Assembly (NCBI GenBank): GCA_046153915.1
Contig: JBJXFC010000400.1
Coordinates: forward strand, 1 to 15,471
Source: JANNVZ01 sp046153915
GTDB lineage: Bacteria > Bacteroidota > Bacteroidia > Flavobacteriales_D > Sanyastnellaceae
Length of the DNA stretch: 15,471 nucleotides
Direction of reading: 5' to 3'
Position 1 is the stretch's first letter, and the number at the start of each line of letters is the position of its first letter. Made by a program: the position numbers and the translations under genes. Positions 1 to 7,900 of this stretch are shown here, one piece after another. The notes under the pieces are model-generated. The model was given only the letters and a program-made list of their open reading frames with translations, had not been told where the DNA came from and did not search any database.

Positions 1-1
1 T

Positions 2-127
2 GCAAAAACGTATGGCGTAGAGGGTATACCAAAAGCCTTTCTCATAGACAAAGACGGAAAAATTATTGGCAGCGACCTGCGGGGTCCTGCATTGGAGGCG
101 CAACTCCAAAAGATTTATGGACACTAG
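2..127 (+). CDS. C-terminal fragment of a TlpA/thioredoxin-like protein (partial)
   Basis: An open frame enters from the left edge and ends at TAG 125-127, giving about 41 residues. The segment GIPKAFLIDKDGKII is the typical end of a thioredoxin fold: a Gly-Ile-Pro cis-proline loop, then a beta strand, a D-x-D-G turn and a second strand, as in TlpA/ResA/AhpC-TSA proteins. In that family the cis-Pro lies beside the CXXC redox site, which would be upstream of the window and cannot be checked. TlpA-like proteins in Bacteroidota are usually exported or lipid-anchored thiol-disulfide oxidoreductases. A strong terminator follows 24 nt after the stop, so this is the last gene of its transcript. The fold assignment is fairly secure; the exact role is not. 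Confidence 0.75.
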   Translation, partial: AKTYGVEGIPKAFLIDKDGKIIGSDLRGPALEAQLQKIYGH

Positions 128-150
128 TGGTCCATTTTTGTAACAGTTGA

Positions 151-185
151 AAAGAAGGGCGTTCGAAAGGACGTCCTTTTTTTTT
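151..185 (+). terminator. Rho-independent terminator with GAAA tetraloop
   Basis: The arms GGGCGTTC (157-164) and GGACGTCC (169-176) pair over 8 bp, including two G-U pairs, and close a GNRA-type GAAA loop (165-168). A run of nine T follows (177-185), with A-rich sequence before the stem. It ends transcription of the upstream TlpA-like gene. It also argues against the long upstream extension of the next reading frame, which would begin with TTG inside this T-run. Confidence 0.9.
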
Positions 186-321
186 GAATAACATGACCGC
201 ACAGCAACCTGCGCAACTACCAACCATCTTCAAAGTCCTTTTTCGTTCACAAAAGGAACTCCAAATTACTTGTAACTTAAACCTGATTCTGTGCGTCATT
301 TGCATACCAAAATTCCTTTTT

Positions 322-3300
322 ATGAGATATTGCTTACTTGCAATCAGCCTGCTCACTTTCAATATTGGTAAGTCGCAAATGGACTATTTCCAGCAGGAAG
401 TAAAGTACCAGATTGAAGTTTCTCTTTATGATAAAAACCATTTTCTCAATGGCTTTGAACAATTCGAATACATCAACAACAGTCCGGATACGCTAAATGA
501 AATTCTGCTTCACCTGTGGCCCAATGCCTATAAGAATTCAAAAACAGCTATGGCCAAACAGAAATTTCGAGACGGCGATTATTTTATGTTGTGGGCACCT
601 CAAAAAGACCGCGGTTATATAGATAGTCTCGATTTTAAGATCAACAATCAAAAAGCTGATTGGCAATACTTCGAAAATTACGAGGACATTGCGATTCTAT
701 TTCTGGATGAACCACTTTTTCCGGGTAAAAGCATAACCGTTTCTACTCCTTTTCGTGTCAAACTTCCAAGTGGCAGTATTTCCAGGCTAGGTCATATTGG
801 CGAGAGTTACCAGATCACCCAGTGGTATGTAAAACCCGCTGTTTATGACAAGGATGGCTGGCACGAAATGCCCTATCTAACTCAGGGAGAATTTTATTCT
901 GAATACGGTAGCTACGATGTGAAAATAACCTTGCCCGAAAATTACATTGTGGGTGCTACCGGAGATCTCCAAACAGAAAGCGAAGTCAATTGGATGAATG
1001 AACTCTCGGTTAAACCTCTGCCATTGGCAACTAACAAAACACAAAAGGCAGATAATGATGGCCTCGACAAATTCCCCGTTTCTTCCCAAAAAACAAAAAC
1101 ACTTCATTTCGTTCAAAACAATGTGCACGACTTCGGTTGGTTTGCAGATAAAAGATGGATTGTGCGCAAAGGAGACATCGAATTGCCTCACTCCAAACGC
1201 AAGGTAACCACCTGGGCGCTATTTACTCCGGGAAACGCAGAGACCTGGGATAAATCCGGAATAAAATCAATCAACGATGGTATCTATTATTACTCTCTCT
1301 GGACAGGTGATTATCCCTACAATCAATGCACTGCCGTAGATGGTACCATCAGTGCAGGCGGTGGAATGGAATATCCCAATGTAACTGTAATTGGAAGCAG
1401 TGGGTCCGAACAACAACTGGCTACAGTGATTATCCATGAAGTTGGTCACAATTGGTTTTATGGAATCTTAGGAAGCAATGAACGCGACAATGCATGGATG
1501 GACGAAGGAATCAACTCATTCTTTGAAACCCGCACGATGCTCGCAACGAATGATTCGCTTGTGGGATTGGGAAATATCCAAATTGGAGGAATAGATGCTG
1601 GAAAAGCCCTGGGTCTTTCCAATTATTCGTATCAATACATGTCCGAAGAATTGCTCTATTTGCTGAGTGTTCGTGGCAATAAGGATCAGCCCATTCAAAT
1701 GCCATCAGATTATTTTTCTTCCATGAATTATGGCACTATCGTTTATAAAAAGACGGCTATTGCTTTCAACTATCTGATGAATTTTTTGGGTGAAGATGTA
1801 TTCAATAAATGCATGGCGGCATATTACGAAAAGTGGAAATTCAAACATCCACAACCAGCCGATATTGAGCAGGTTTTCGAAGAAGTTTCAGGTAAAAATC
1901 TTGATTGGTTCTTCGATACTTTGATCAATACAAAAGGTAAAATTGATGTGAAGGCCACCAAGATTCACAAGAAAGGAGATGCCTATGAGCTGACTGTGTA
2001 CAACAAAGGGGATATTGCTTCACCATTTGCAGTGGATGTTGTTCGGGAAGGAAAAACCGTCTCCCGCACCTGGTATGATGGAAGTGATAAGGACGATTAT
2101 AACGGCCCTCAAATGCCCGGCGAATGGAAAAAATACTCGATCAAGGCGCAACGAGGCGATGTCATTAAACTCAACAACGTGGAAGGAATTCCGGAATACG
2201 ACAAGAACAACAATACCATCCGCACCAAAGGAATGTTTAGAAGAGCTGAACCTTACAAACTTTCATTCCTTACCAGTATAGACGACCCCAATCATTCTCA
2301 GGTTTTTTGGACGCCTCTTGTTGGATGGAACAACTACAACAAATGGTTGCTGGGCATCAATCTTCACAATCAGGTTATACCAGCAAGAAATTTCAATTGG
2401 AATCTTAGCCCTATGTTCAGTCTGGCAACTAAAAATGTTGTTGGCTTTGGTAAGATGGAAACGTTCAATGGCCGAATTGGATTTGGATTGCGTGGACAGC
2501 GATTTTCTTATGAAACAACTGGTGAAGGTGATTCTCTTACGGTATATACGTATCGCTTGTTATCGCCATATCTTAGGATTAAATTATTTCCGAACAGGTA
2601 CAAAAAAGATTGGAGCGGAGAGTTGCGCGCCGAGTGGTTTATGTTAGGTGGAAGACTGAAAAATGAACAATCACAACCAATTGGAAATTATGAGTCATTC
2701 GAATCCAATCCCGATGCCAAATACGGGAAGGATGGCGACATACATCATTTCCGACTATCGGCTAATGTTCGAAAGAAGATGCTTCGGTCAGAATTGCGCA
2801 TTCAATCAACTGTAGAAGCAGGCGAATACACCGACTTCGGACTTATGCAACAACATGCCGTCAACTATGATTATGTGTATCGCGGCAAGGGCAAAAAGAA
2901 AATCCGCAACCGATTGTATTTTGGACAATCCAATGGATTTACCATGTATACTTCTGGTCAACGCACCGGACCCGCTGTTGGTGTTACCTCTACCTCCGCA
3001 TTTGTTTCTCAGGACTATGTTTATGATGCGCTATTCCTTGGCCGCAGCGAAAATGACGGCATCCTTTCACAACAAATTCACAGATCACAAGGTGGTTTGG
3101 CGGCCCCTACATCCATGGGTGCCAATTTGATGTTACTCACATTCAACACGGAATTTGATTTACCGGTGAAATTTCCAATAGGAGTTTATGCAGGATGTGC
3201 GCTGATGAAAAACAAAGTGAATCTCAACGAACCTTTGCCGAATAACGACAAAGAATGGAGTAATGCATGGAATGCCGGAGTGAGCATTCCGCTTATCCGA

Positions 3301-3453
3301 TCCGTTTTTCAGGTATACTTGCCTTTGGTGTATTCAACGAATATTGCTGATGAAGTGAAAGGAAGAAATTTAAACTTCGGACAAACAATATTGTTTGAAT
3401 TAAATCTGAAATTGTGCAATCCACTTGAAATGGCCCGTAATTTCGACCTGTGA
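322..3453 (+). CDS. Secreted M1-family metallopeptidase with barrel-like C-terminal half
   Basis: The product is 1043 aa. Residues 1-19 (MRYCLLAISLLTFNIGKSQ) form a signal peptide, which fixes the ATG at 322; the frame is open further up to a TTG, but that would sit in the terminator. The peptidase half carries the gluzincin motif HEVGH (372-376) with the third zinc ligand E395 exactly 18 residues later in a WMDEG context. A GGGMEYPN segment (346-353) corresponds to the GxMEN substrate-binding motif of M1 enzymes. Residues about 540-600 look like an Ig-type beta domain. From about 640 to the end there are many alternating, aromatic-rich beta strands ending in FGQTILFELNLKL, resembling an outer-membrane barrel or large beta-sandwich; that is inference. 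The stop overlaps the lpxH start by 4 nt. A weak promoter-like pair (TTG 270-272, GTCATTTG 295-302) precedes it. Peptidase assignment is secure; the substrate is unknown. Confidence 0.9.
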   Translation: MRYCLLAISLLTFNIGKSQMDYFQQEVKYQIEVSLYDKNHFLNGFEQFEYINNSPDTLNEILLHLWPNAYKNSKTAMAKQKFRDGDYFMLWAPQKDRGYIDSLDFKINNQKADWQYFENYEDIAILFLDEPLFPGKSITVSTPFRVKLPSGSISRLGHIGESYQITQWYVKPAVYDKDGWHEMPYLTQGEFYSEYGSYDVKITLPENYIVGATGDLQTESEVNWMNELSVKPLPLATNKTQKADNDGLDKFPVSSQKTKTLHFVQNNVHDFGWFADKRWIVRKGDIELPHSKRKVTTWALFTPGNAETWDKSGIKSINDGIYYYSLWTGDYPYNQCTAVDGTISAGGGMEYPNVTVIGSSGSEQQLATVIIHEVGHNWFYGILGSNERDNAWMDEGINSFFETRTMLATNDSLVGLGNIQIGGIDAGKALGLSNYSYQYMSEELLYLLSVRGNKDQPIQMPSDYFSSMNYGTIVYKKTAIAFNYLMNFLGEDVFNKCMAAYYEKWKFKHPQPADIEQVFEEVSGKNLDWFFDTLINTKGKIDVKATKIHKKGDAYELTVYNKGDIASPFAVDVVREGKTVSRTWYDGSDKDDYNGPQMPGEWKKYSIKAQRGDVIKLNNVEGIPEYDKNNNTIRTKGMFRRAEPYKLSFLTSIDDPNHSQVFWTPLVGWNNYNKWLLGINLHNQVIPARNFNWNLSPMFSLATKNVVGFGKMETFNGRIGFGLRGQRFSYETTGEGDSLTVYTYRLLSPYLRIKLFPNRYKKDWSGELRAEWFMLGGRLKNEQSQPIGNYESFESNPDAKYGKDGDIHHFRLSANVRKKMLRSELRIQSTVEAGEYTDFGLMQQHAVNYDYVYRGKGKKKIRNRLYFGQSNGFTMYTSGQRTGPAVGVTSTSAFVSQDYVYDALFLGRSENDGILSQQIHRSQGGLAAPTSMGANLMLLTFNTEFDLPVKFPIGVYAGCALMKNKVNLNEPLPNNDKEWSNAWNAGVSIPLIRSVFQVYLPLVYSTNIADEVKGRNLNFGQTILFELNLKLCNPLEMARNFDL

Positions 3454-4208
3454 TTCTCGATCAGAACAAAAAAATATATTTCGCATCCGATTTTCATTTG
3501 GGTGTACCAACCTATGAGATAAGTCTGGAGCGTGAAAAGAAAATTGTTCGTTGGCTCGAAATGATTCGCCACGATGCAGCGGAAATCTTTCTGGTTGGTG
3601 ACATATTTGATTTTTGGTTTGAATACAAACGTGCAGTTCCCAAGGGATATACCCGTTTGCTTGGAAAAATATCCGAAATCACCGATAGTGGAATTCCGGT
3701 CCATGTCTTTACTGGCAACCACGATATGTGGATTTTCGATTACTTGCCAAAAGAATGCGGAGTAGAGGTTTACCGAGCTCCTGTCAAAAGAGAATGGAAT
3801 CACAAAACATTTCTCATAGGGCATGGCGATGGTTTAGGTCCGGGCGACCATGGCTACAAATTCATCAAAAAAGTATTTGCTAATAAAGTGTGTCAATGGT
3901 TATTCGCAAGGCTTCATCCCAATTTCGGCATCTGGCTCGCCAATTCCATGTCGGGTTATAGCAGATCGACTACCGGAGACAAAGACCGCATATTTCTGGG
4001 AGAAGAAAATGAATGGTTGATTATTTATTGCAAAGAGGAATTACAAAAAGAACATACCGATTATTTCATTTTTGGGCATCGCCATCTCGCTATGGAAATT
4101 CCATTGAACGAAAATTCGAAGTACATTAACCTTGGACAATGGTTGAGCGACAACCGATATGGAGTATTCGACGGAAAAACAGTCCAACTCCTCGCCTTCG
4201 AAGCGTAG
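3450..4208 (+). CDS. lpxH: UDP-2,3-diacylglucosamine diphosphatase
   Basis: This 252-aa calcineurin-like phosphoesterase matches LpxH, which cleaves UDP-2,3-diacylglucosamine to lipid X plus UMP at the cytoplasmic face of the inner membrane during lipid A synthesis. All metal-binding blocks are visible: D14-F-H16, GDIFDFW (50-56), GNHD (89-92), GHGDG (124-128) and GHRH (209-212). Length is normal for the family (about 240-260 aa). The start is GTG at 3450, overlapping the TGA of the M1 peptidase gene (GTGA), which suggests translational coupling. No in-frame ATG lies early enough to keep the D-x-H block. Downstream it converges on the deacetylase gene with only 5 nt between the stops. A related cytosolic phosphoesterase is possible but less likely. 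Confidence 0.9.
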   Translation: MILDQNKKIYFASDFHLGVPTYEISLEREKKIVRWLEMIRHDAAEIFLVGDIFDFWFEYKRAVPKGYTRLLGKISEITDSGIPVHVFTGNHDMWIFDYLPKECGVEVYRAPVKREWNHKTFLIGHGDGLGPGDHGYKFIKKVFANKVCQWLFARLHPNFGIWLANSMSGYSRSTTGDKDRIFLGEENEWLIIYCKEELQKEHTDYFIFGHRHLAMEIPLNENSKYINLGQWLSDNRYGVFDGKTVQLLAFEA

Positions 4209-4213
4209 AATTA

Positions 4214-5506
4214 TCAGAAGGCCTTTTCCAATAGCGCTTCCCAGACTTTTCTCCACCCCTTCCATTCTTTGGTTTCAGAAAGCGTTTCATTGTGCCAAAG
4301 AGCAATAAATTCTCCCTGCACATCTCGCACTTCATCATTTATTGTATGTATCATTTGAATCGCTTCTTCAGCAGAAAGTCTTAGGTATTTATTCAACGAA
4401 GTTTCCATCACAGCAAAAGGATGCACGCAGAGTGCAGTAGTCAGATTCTTTTCCAAATCAAACCAATAAAACGATCTGCTTGTACCCGCCCGAAAACCAA
4501 TGTCATCGGCAAATCCCATGCTGTATTCATCCAAAATTTCGCATTCGATTAATCTACTATACGTTTCAGGAAAATGGAATTTGAGGTAATGCTGGCGGCT
4601 GTTGCGTACTTCGTTTTGCAAAATGAATTTTAATCTCCCAATCTCTTTTCTCAAGACAGAGATATGCTGGTGGCTGCCAACTCCGGGATGTATTCCTACT
4701 TTATAGTGCACAGCCATTCTCCGTATCAATTTGCACAATCCCTCGCTCGTGTGAGGCAGATTTTTATCATGTGGACCGAAATCTGCTAAAAGGAAAAAAT
4801 AAATATGCTCGCACTTATGGCGCCTCAATTTTTTTTCAATGTATTCGTAGGTGTCATAGCTGTCCTTGCCTCCTAAGAGTGCGTCGAATCTCTTGACCAG
4901 ATTACCGAAATCAAAGCGCGCGAGGTCCTGTGCCATGCCGCCCAAAGACCGATAGGCGCCCTTGTGACGATATGCATAGGCGCTATCAATATCCATAGTA
5001 GATATAAAGCGATACTTACGCGCATGAAATCTTAATTCAGGCCATTTATTTTTTAAATGATTTTCAAATTCCCTGATCCAGATATCGACCCAGGGTTTGT
5101 GATACGCTTTTTCTTTTGCAAAAATTGAATTTCCCGCATTGAAACGATGCATATCATCGCTCTCAAATGGCAGGTATTCCTCCCATCGGGCCAACATAAA
5201 AAAACCAGCTGCAAATAAATCAAAACCGATATCAGAGTTATTTGCGAAAAGAACAACAGAACTATTAACCCTGGACACCACAGGTTTATCTATCTGAATC
5301 TGATTTTCCCAAATGCCTGACGTAGATTCAACATAACAGACATCGGTTGAATTTTCAATTAATAATCCATAGGAAATTTTTGGGCCGTCATACTTCTTGA
5401 ATGCATCCAGGTCAGATGTTATCCTCCAATCACCTTCCAAATCGCGAAATACCTGTTCGCAGGCATATTTAAATCGGGCTGTAGGATTGGAAGTAAAAAC
5501 GATCAT
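4214..5506 (-). CDS. Polysaccharide deacetylase family protein (DUF7033 type)
   Basis: The product is 430 aa with no evident signal peptide. An N-terminal region (about 1-130) matches what I recall of the DUF7033 domain found in Bacteroidota, followed by an NodB-like deacetylase region. Recognisable blocks are STMDIDSAY (169-177; paired Asp of motif 1), GIHPGVGS (271-278), RQHYLKFHFPETY (304-316), a DDIGFRAG block (334-341) and LWHNETLS (403-410). This family hydrolyses N-acetyl groups from sugar polymers or lipid-linked glycans; the substrate here is unknown. The ATG overlaps the wecB stop (ATGA, 5503-5506), so it is the third gene of the radC-wecB operon. The pairing with an epimerase for N-acetylated sugar nucleotides suggests surface-polysaccharide synthesis; that is inference from context. 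Confidence 0.85.
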   Translation of the reverse strand: MIVFTSNPTARFKYACEQVFRDLEGDWRITSDLDAFKKYDGPKISYGLLIENSTDVCYVESTSGIWENQIQIDKPVVSRVNSSVVLFANNSDIGFDLFAAGFFMLARWEEYLPFESDDMHRFNAGNSIFAKEKAYHKPWVDIWIREFENHLKNKWPELRFHARKYRFISTMDIDSAYAYRHKGAYRSLGGMAQDLARFDFGNLVKRFDALLGGKDSYDTYEYIEKKLRRHKCEHIYFFLLADFGPHDKNLPHTSEGLCKLIRRMAVHYKVGIHPGVGSHQHISVLRKEIGRLKFILQNEVRNSRQHYLKFHFPETYSRLIECEILDEYSMGFADDIGFRAGTSRSFYWFDLEKNLTTALCVHPFAVMETSLNKYLRLSAEEAIQMIHTINDEVRDVQGEFIALWHNETLSETKEWKGWRKVWEALLEKAF

Positions 5507-6654
5507 ATATCGAAAAGGGACACAATAGTATTTAATATTGATGCAGCCGCATTCCCATTTCCATAAAAAGAGGGTGAATTGTCTAAATCTTTATTCCATT
5601 GTCTGGTAACTGCCTTTGTCATTCTCACTTGATCGCAATCGCACAGGATTGTATAATGCCCATCAAGCAATTCAACCCATTCCGTTTCATTGCGCATTAT
5701 TACTGAAGGTTTACCTGCGAAGAAAGCCTCTTTTTGGAGTCCTCCACTATCTGTTAATACGACACCGCAATGGTGCAACAAAAATTGTGTTTGTAAATAC
5801 GAAAGGGGTTCGCACAAATGAATCGCGGGATGAGACCATAGCTGAGTCAATAAATCGGTCTCGCCAGCAGACTCCAACAACTTTTTAGTGCGTGGATGCA
5901 ATGGCCACACTATTTCACAATCCTGTGTCCCGGGCAAGGTTAAAATGGATTGCACAATGCTCCGCAAATTATCTCTATTGCTGGTGTTCTGTTCCCGATG
6001 AAGGGTGCACAATATCCACTTTTTAGTCGGTTGTATTAATCCAACATCCTTCCAGCTCATGGCTGTAATTCTTTCTTTAAATATCCGCGCAACATCCAAC
6101 ATTACATCGCCACATTCAAAGATGCCTGGATTGCTCAGGGAAACCGGATTTTCGGCATTGTATCGCATGCCTTCATGCGCCAGATTCTGAATGGCCTGCT
6201 GTGTAGGAGTAAACAACATCGTTGAAAGTTGATCGCACACAATTCGGTTCAACTCCTCTGGCATCGATTTATTAAAGGATCGCAAACCGGCTTCGATATG
6301 AACGAGTGGAATTTTGAGTCCCGAAGCCGCCAAAGCACCGGCCAAAGTGCTTGTCGTATCGCCATACACCAAAACCAAATCAGGCAATTCATCTTTCAGG
6401 ATAGCGTTTATGCCATCAATCATTTCGCCAACCTGAAGTGATTTGTTGGATGATGCTGCATTTAATTGAAAATGCGGTCGGGGTAAACCAAGCTCTTCAA
6501 AGAAAATATCCGACATATTCTCATCGTAGTGCTGACCGGTATGCAGTATTAATTCAGAAATGACATGGCTATAATTCTTGCGGATAGCAGCCGAAACGGC
6601 CACCGCTTTTATAAACTGTGGTCGGGCTCCGAGGATGGTTACTAGCTTTATCAT
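5503..6654 (-). CDS. wecB: UDP-N-acetylglucosamine 2-epimerase (non-hydrolysing)
   Basis: The product is 383 aa, usual for WecB/MnaA, which interconverts UDP-GlcNAc and UDP-ManNAc in the cytoplasm for capsule, O-antigen or enterobacterial-common-antigen-like glycans. Family motifs appear in order: GARPQFIK (9-16), HTGQHYD (38-44), YGDTTSTLAG (97-106), HIEAGLRS (119-126), PEELNR (132-137), LHREQN (218-223), and a C-terminal DSGGLQKEAFF nucleotide-binding block. D99, E121, E134 and H219 match the positions of the E. coli catalytic residues. The frame extends 26 codons upstream, but the start chosen is the ATG directly before the first Rossmann strand (MIKLVTILGARPQ), which overlaps the radC stop by ATGA. 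It also overlaps the deacetylase start by ATGA. No dehydrogenase (wecC) is adjacent. Confidence 0.93.
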   Translation of the reverse strand: MIKLVTILGARPQFIKAVAVSAAIRKNYSHVISELILHTGQHYDENMSDIFFEELGLPRPHFQLNAASSNKSLQVGEMIDGINAILKDELPDLVLVYGDTTSTLAGALAASGLKIPLVHIEAGLRSFNKSMPEELNRIVCDQLSTMLFTPTQQAIQNLAHEGMRYNAENPVSLSNPGIFECGDVMLDVARIFKERITAMSWKDVGLIQPTKKWILCTLHREQNTSNRDNLRSIVQSILTLPGTQDCEIVWPLHPRTKKLLESAGETDLLTQLWSHPAIHLCEPLSYLQTQFLLHHCGVVLTDSGGLQKEAFFAGKPSVIMRNETEWVELLDGHYTILCDCDQVRMTKAVTRQWNKDLDNSPSFYGNGNAAASILNTIVSLFDI

Positions 6655-7349
6655 AGAATCTCGAGTGACCCCGAATCTGAATAACTGAAATAGTTGGTAT
6701 CTGTAACAATAATATGATCGCAAAGATGACAATCCAAGAGTTTTCCGGCGTCTTTAATTTTTTTTGTTACTCCATCATCTTCTCTGCTTGGCAAAGCGCT
6801 ACCGCTGGGATGATTGTGGCCTACTATGATGGACCCACTATTCATCTCCAGAGCAAGTCTAAAAATTTTCTTTACATCCACCACTGTTGAAGCCAATCCG
6901 CCTTCGCTGATTTTGCGAAGTCCAATAAGGTGCAATTTTCGGTTGAGTCCCATCATCCAGAATTCTTCGTGTTTTAAACCATCCAGGTGTTGGAGGAAAA
7001 TTTCATACGCCATTGCAGGTGTTACCGTTTTAGCCAATTGGCGCGCTTCGGTTGATCTCCTTCTCTTCGATAACTCGAGCGCTGCCATCACGGTTACAGA
7101 CTTGGCTTCTCCCATGCCTTTAAATTTCTGCAGTTCGCTAAGCCCCATATTGCCAAGCGAAACGAGGTCATTGCCTGCAGATTGCAATATTCGCCTTGAA
7201 AGTTCTACTGCTGACTCATTGCGTGAACCGGATCCCAGCAGAATGGCCATCAATTCGGCGTCAGATAATGACTGTGCGCCCCGGGAAACCAGTTTTTCGC
7301 GTGGACGATCGTCGGCGTTCCATGTTTTAATGCCTTTGAGAGAGTGCAT
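6651..7349 (-). CDS. radC: RadC family JAB-domain protein
   Basis: The product is 232 aa, full length for RadC. The N-terminus has the typical DDRPREKL segment (13-20), a UPF0758 helical region and a helix-hairpin-helix stretch (about 69-92, with GMGEAKS). The C-terminal JAB/MPN domain keeps a complete JAMM zinc site: E149, H178-N-H180, S188 and D191 in the H-x-H-x7-S-x2-D arrangement. Despite the name, a DNA-repair role for RadC is not established; the fold suggests a metallo-hydrolase of unknown substrate. It is the first gene of an operon with wecB and the deacetylase, sharing a 4-nt ATGA overlap with wecB. The operon promoter must lie in 7350-7473, but I see no good TAnnTTTG match there. 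Confidence 0.93.
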   Translation of the reverse strand: MHSLKGIKTWNADDRPREKLVSRGAQSLSDAELMAILLGSGSRNESAVELSRRILQSAGNDLVSLGNMGLSELQKFKGMGEAKSVTVMAALELSKRRRSTEARQLAKTVTPAMAYEIFLQHLDGLKHEEFWMMGLNRKLHLIGLRKISEGGLASTVVDVKKIFRLALEMNSGSIIVGHNHPSGSALPSREDDGVTKKIKDAGKLLDCHLCDHIIVTDTNYFSYSDSGSLEIL

Positions 7350-7473
7350 GGTAAAGCTATTTAATTTGCTGAATATGATTCATCTCTGGCAAACATCAGT
7401 ATTTATGGAGTGCTATAAATCTGATTACCAGTTAAATGATTTCAAATCCGAACGAAAACTACAAAGTTTTTAT

Positions 7474-7503
7474 AAAAAAAGAAGGCCTTCAACGAAGGCC
7501 TTC
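7474..7503 (-). terminator. Terminator of rpsT
   Basis: Read on the - strand, two copies of GAAGGCCTTC (7494-7503 and 7481-7490) are separated by 3 nt, giving a 10-bp stem followed by seven T (7474-7480). It starts 20 nt after the rpsT stop. Each arm is itself a perfect palindrome, so the arms could also fold or dimerise individually. The T-run is only on the - strand side, so it acts on rpsT rather than on anything reading the + strand. Confidence 0.9.
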
Positions 7504-7522
7504 AAAAATATAGCTGAAAGTA

Positions 7523-7777
7523 TTATTTCAATTTGTTCACGAACAACTGCAATCTGCTTTTCAAATTTGCAGCCTTATTATCATGGATAACGTTCGTCTT
7601 GGCAAGCTTATCGAGCATTGCAGTCACTTTTGGCAACAAATCAGAAGCTTCCTTTTTGCTGGTAAGCGAGCGCAATTTGCGAACAGCATTACGGGTTGTT
7701 TTGTGGTAATACTTATTACGCAGTCTTTTTGCACCATTGGTGCGAATTCGCTTGATAGATGACTTATGATTTGCCAT
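7523..7777 (-). CDS. rpsT: 30S ribosomal protein S20
   Basis: The product is 84 aa, normal for S20, which binds 16S rRNA early in 30S assembly. It begins MANHKSSIKRIR, the family N-terminus, and continues with basic helical segments (RLRNKYYHKTTRNAVRKLR) and the end KAANLKSRLQLFVNKLK. The frame is open for 19 more codons upstream, but those codons cover the promoter, so the ATG at 7777 is the start. It is monocistronic here, with a promoter at 7800-7829 and a terminator at 7474-7503. The leader is A-rich without a Shine-Dalgarno sequence, as usual in Bacteroidota. Confidence 0.97.
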   Translation of the reverse strand: MANHKSSIKRIRTNGAKRLRNKYYHKTTRNAVRKLRSLTSKKEASDLLPKVTAMLDKLAKTNVIHDNKAANLKSRLQLFVNKLK

Positions 7778-7799
7778 TTCGTTTCTTAAAATTGGGCCG

Positions 7800-7829
7800 C
7801 AAATATACTCAGGTATTGCATTTTTACAA
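7800..7829 (-). promoter_or_regulatory. Bacteroidota-type promoter of rpsT
   Basis: On the - strand the -7 element TATATTTG (7807-7800) fits TAnnTTTG exactly. A TTG (7829-7827) lies 19 nt upstream, at the -33 position. This is the consensus recognised by the primary sigma factor of Bacteroidota. Transcription would start near 7793-7795, leaving a leader of about 16-18 nt before the rpsT ATG. Confidence 0.8.
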
Positions 7830-7900
7830 CTCAAATTCGAAAAAACACCAAAAACCTTTCATAACCACATGCGTACAAGGCCTATTTCAGCCCTTATTGC

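Noticed and set aside
184..321. In-frame TTG-started extension of the M1 peptidase by 46 residues
   Set aside because: It begins inside the terminator T-run, and the signal peptide starting at ATG 322 would be buried in the middle of the chain.
6655..6732. 26-codon upstream extension of wecB
   Set aside because: It lies within radC, and the family N-terminal strand starts at the ATG at 6654, which makes the ATGA overlap.
6814..7590. 258-aa frame on the + strand
   Set aside because: It is antisense to radC and into rpsT; both of those are clear genes, and the translation has no family features.
7778..7834. 19-codon upstream extension of rpsT
   Set aside because: S20 begins MANHKS, and the upstream part covers the promoter.
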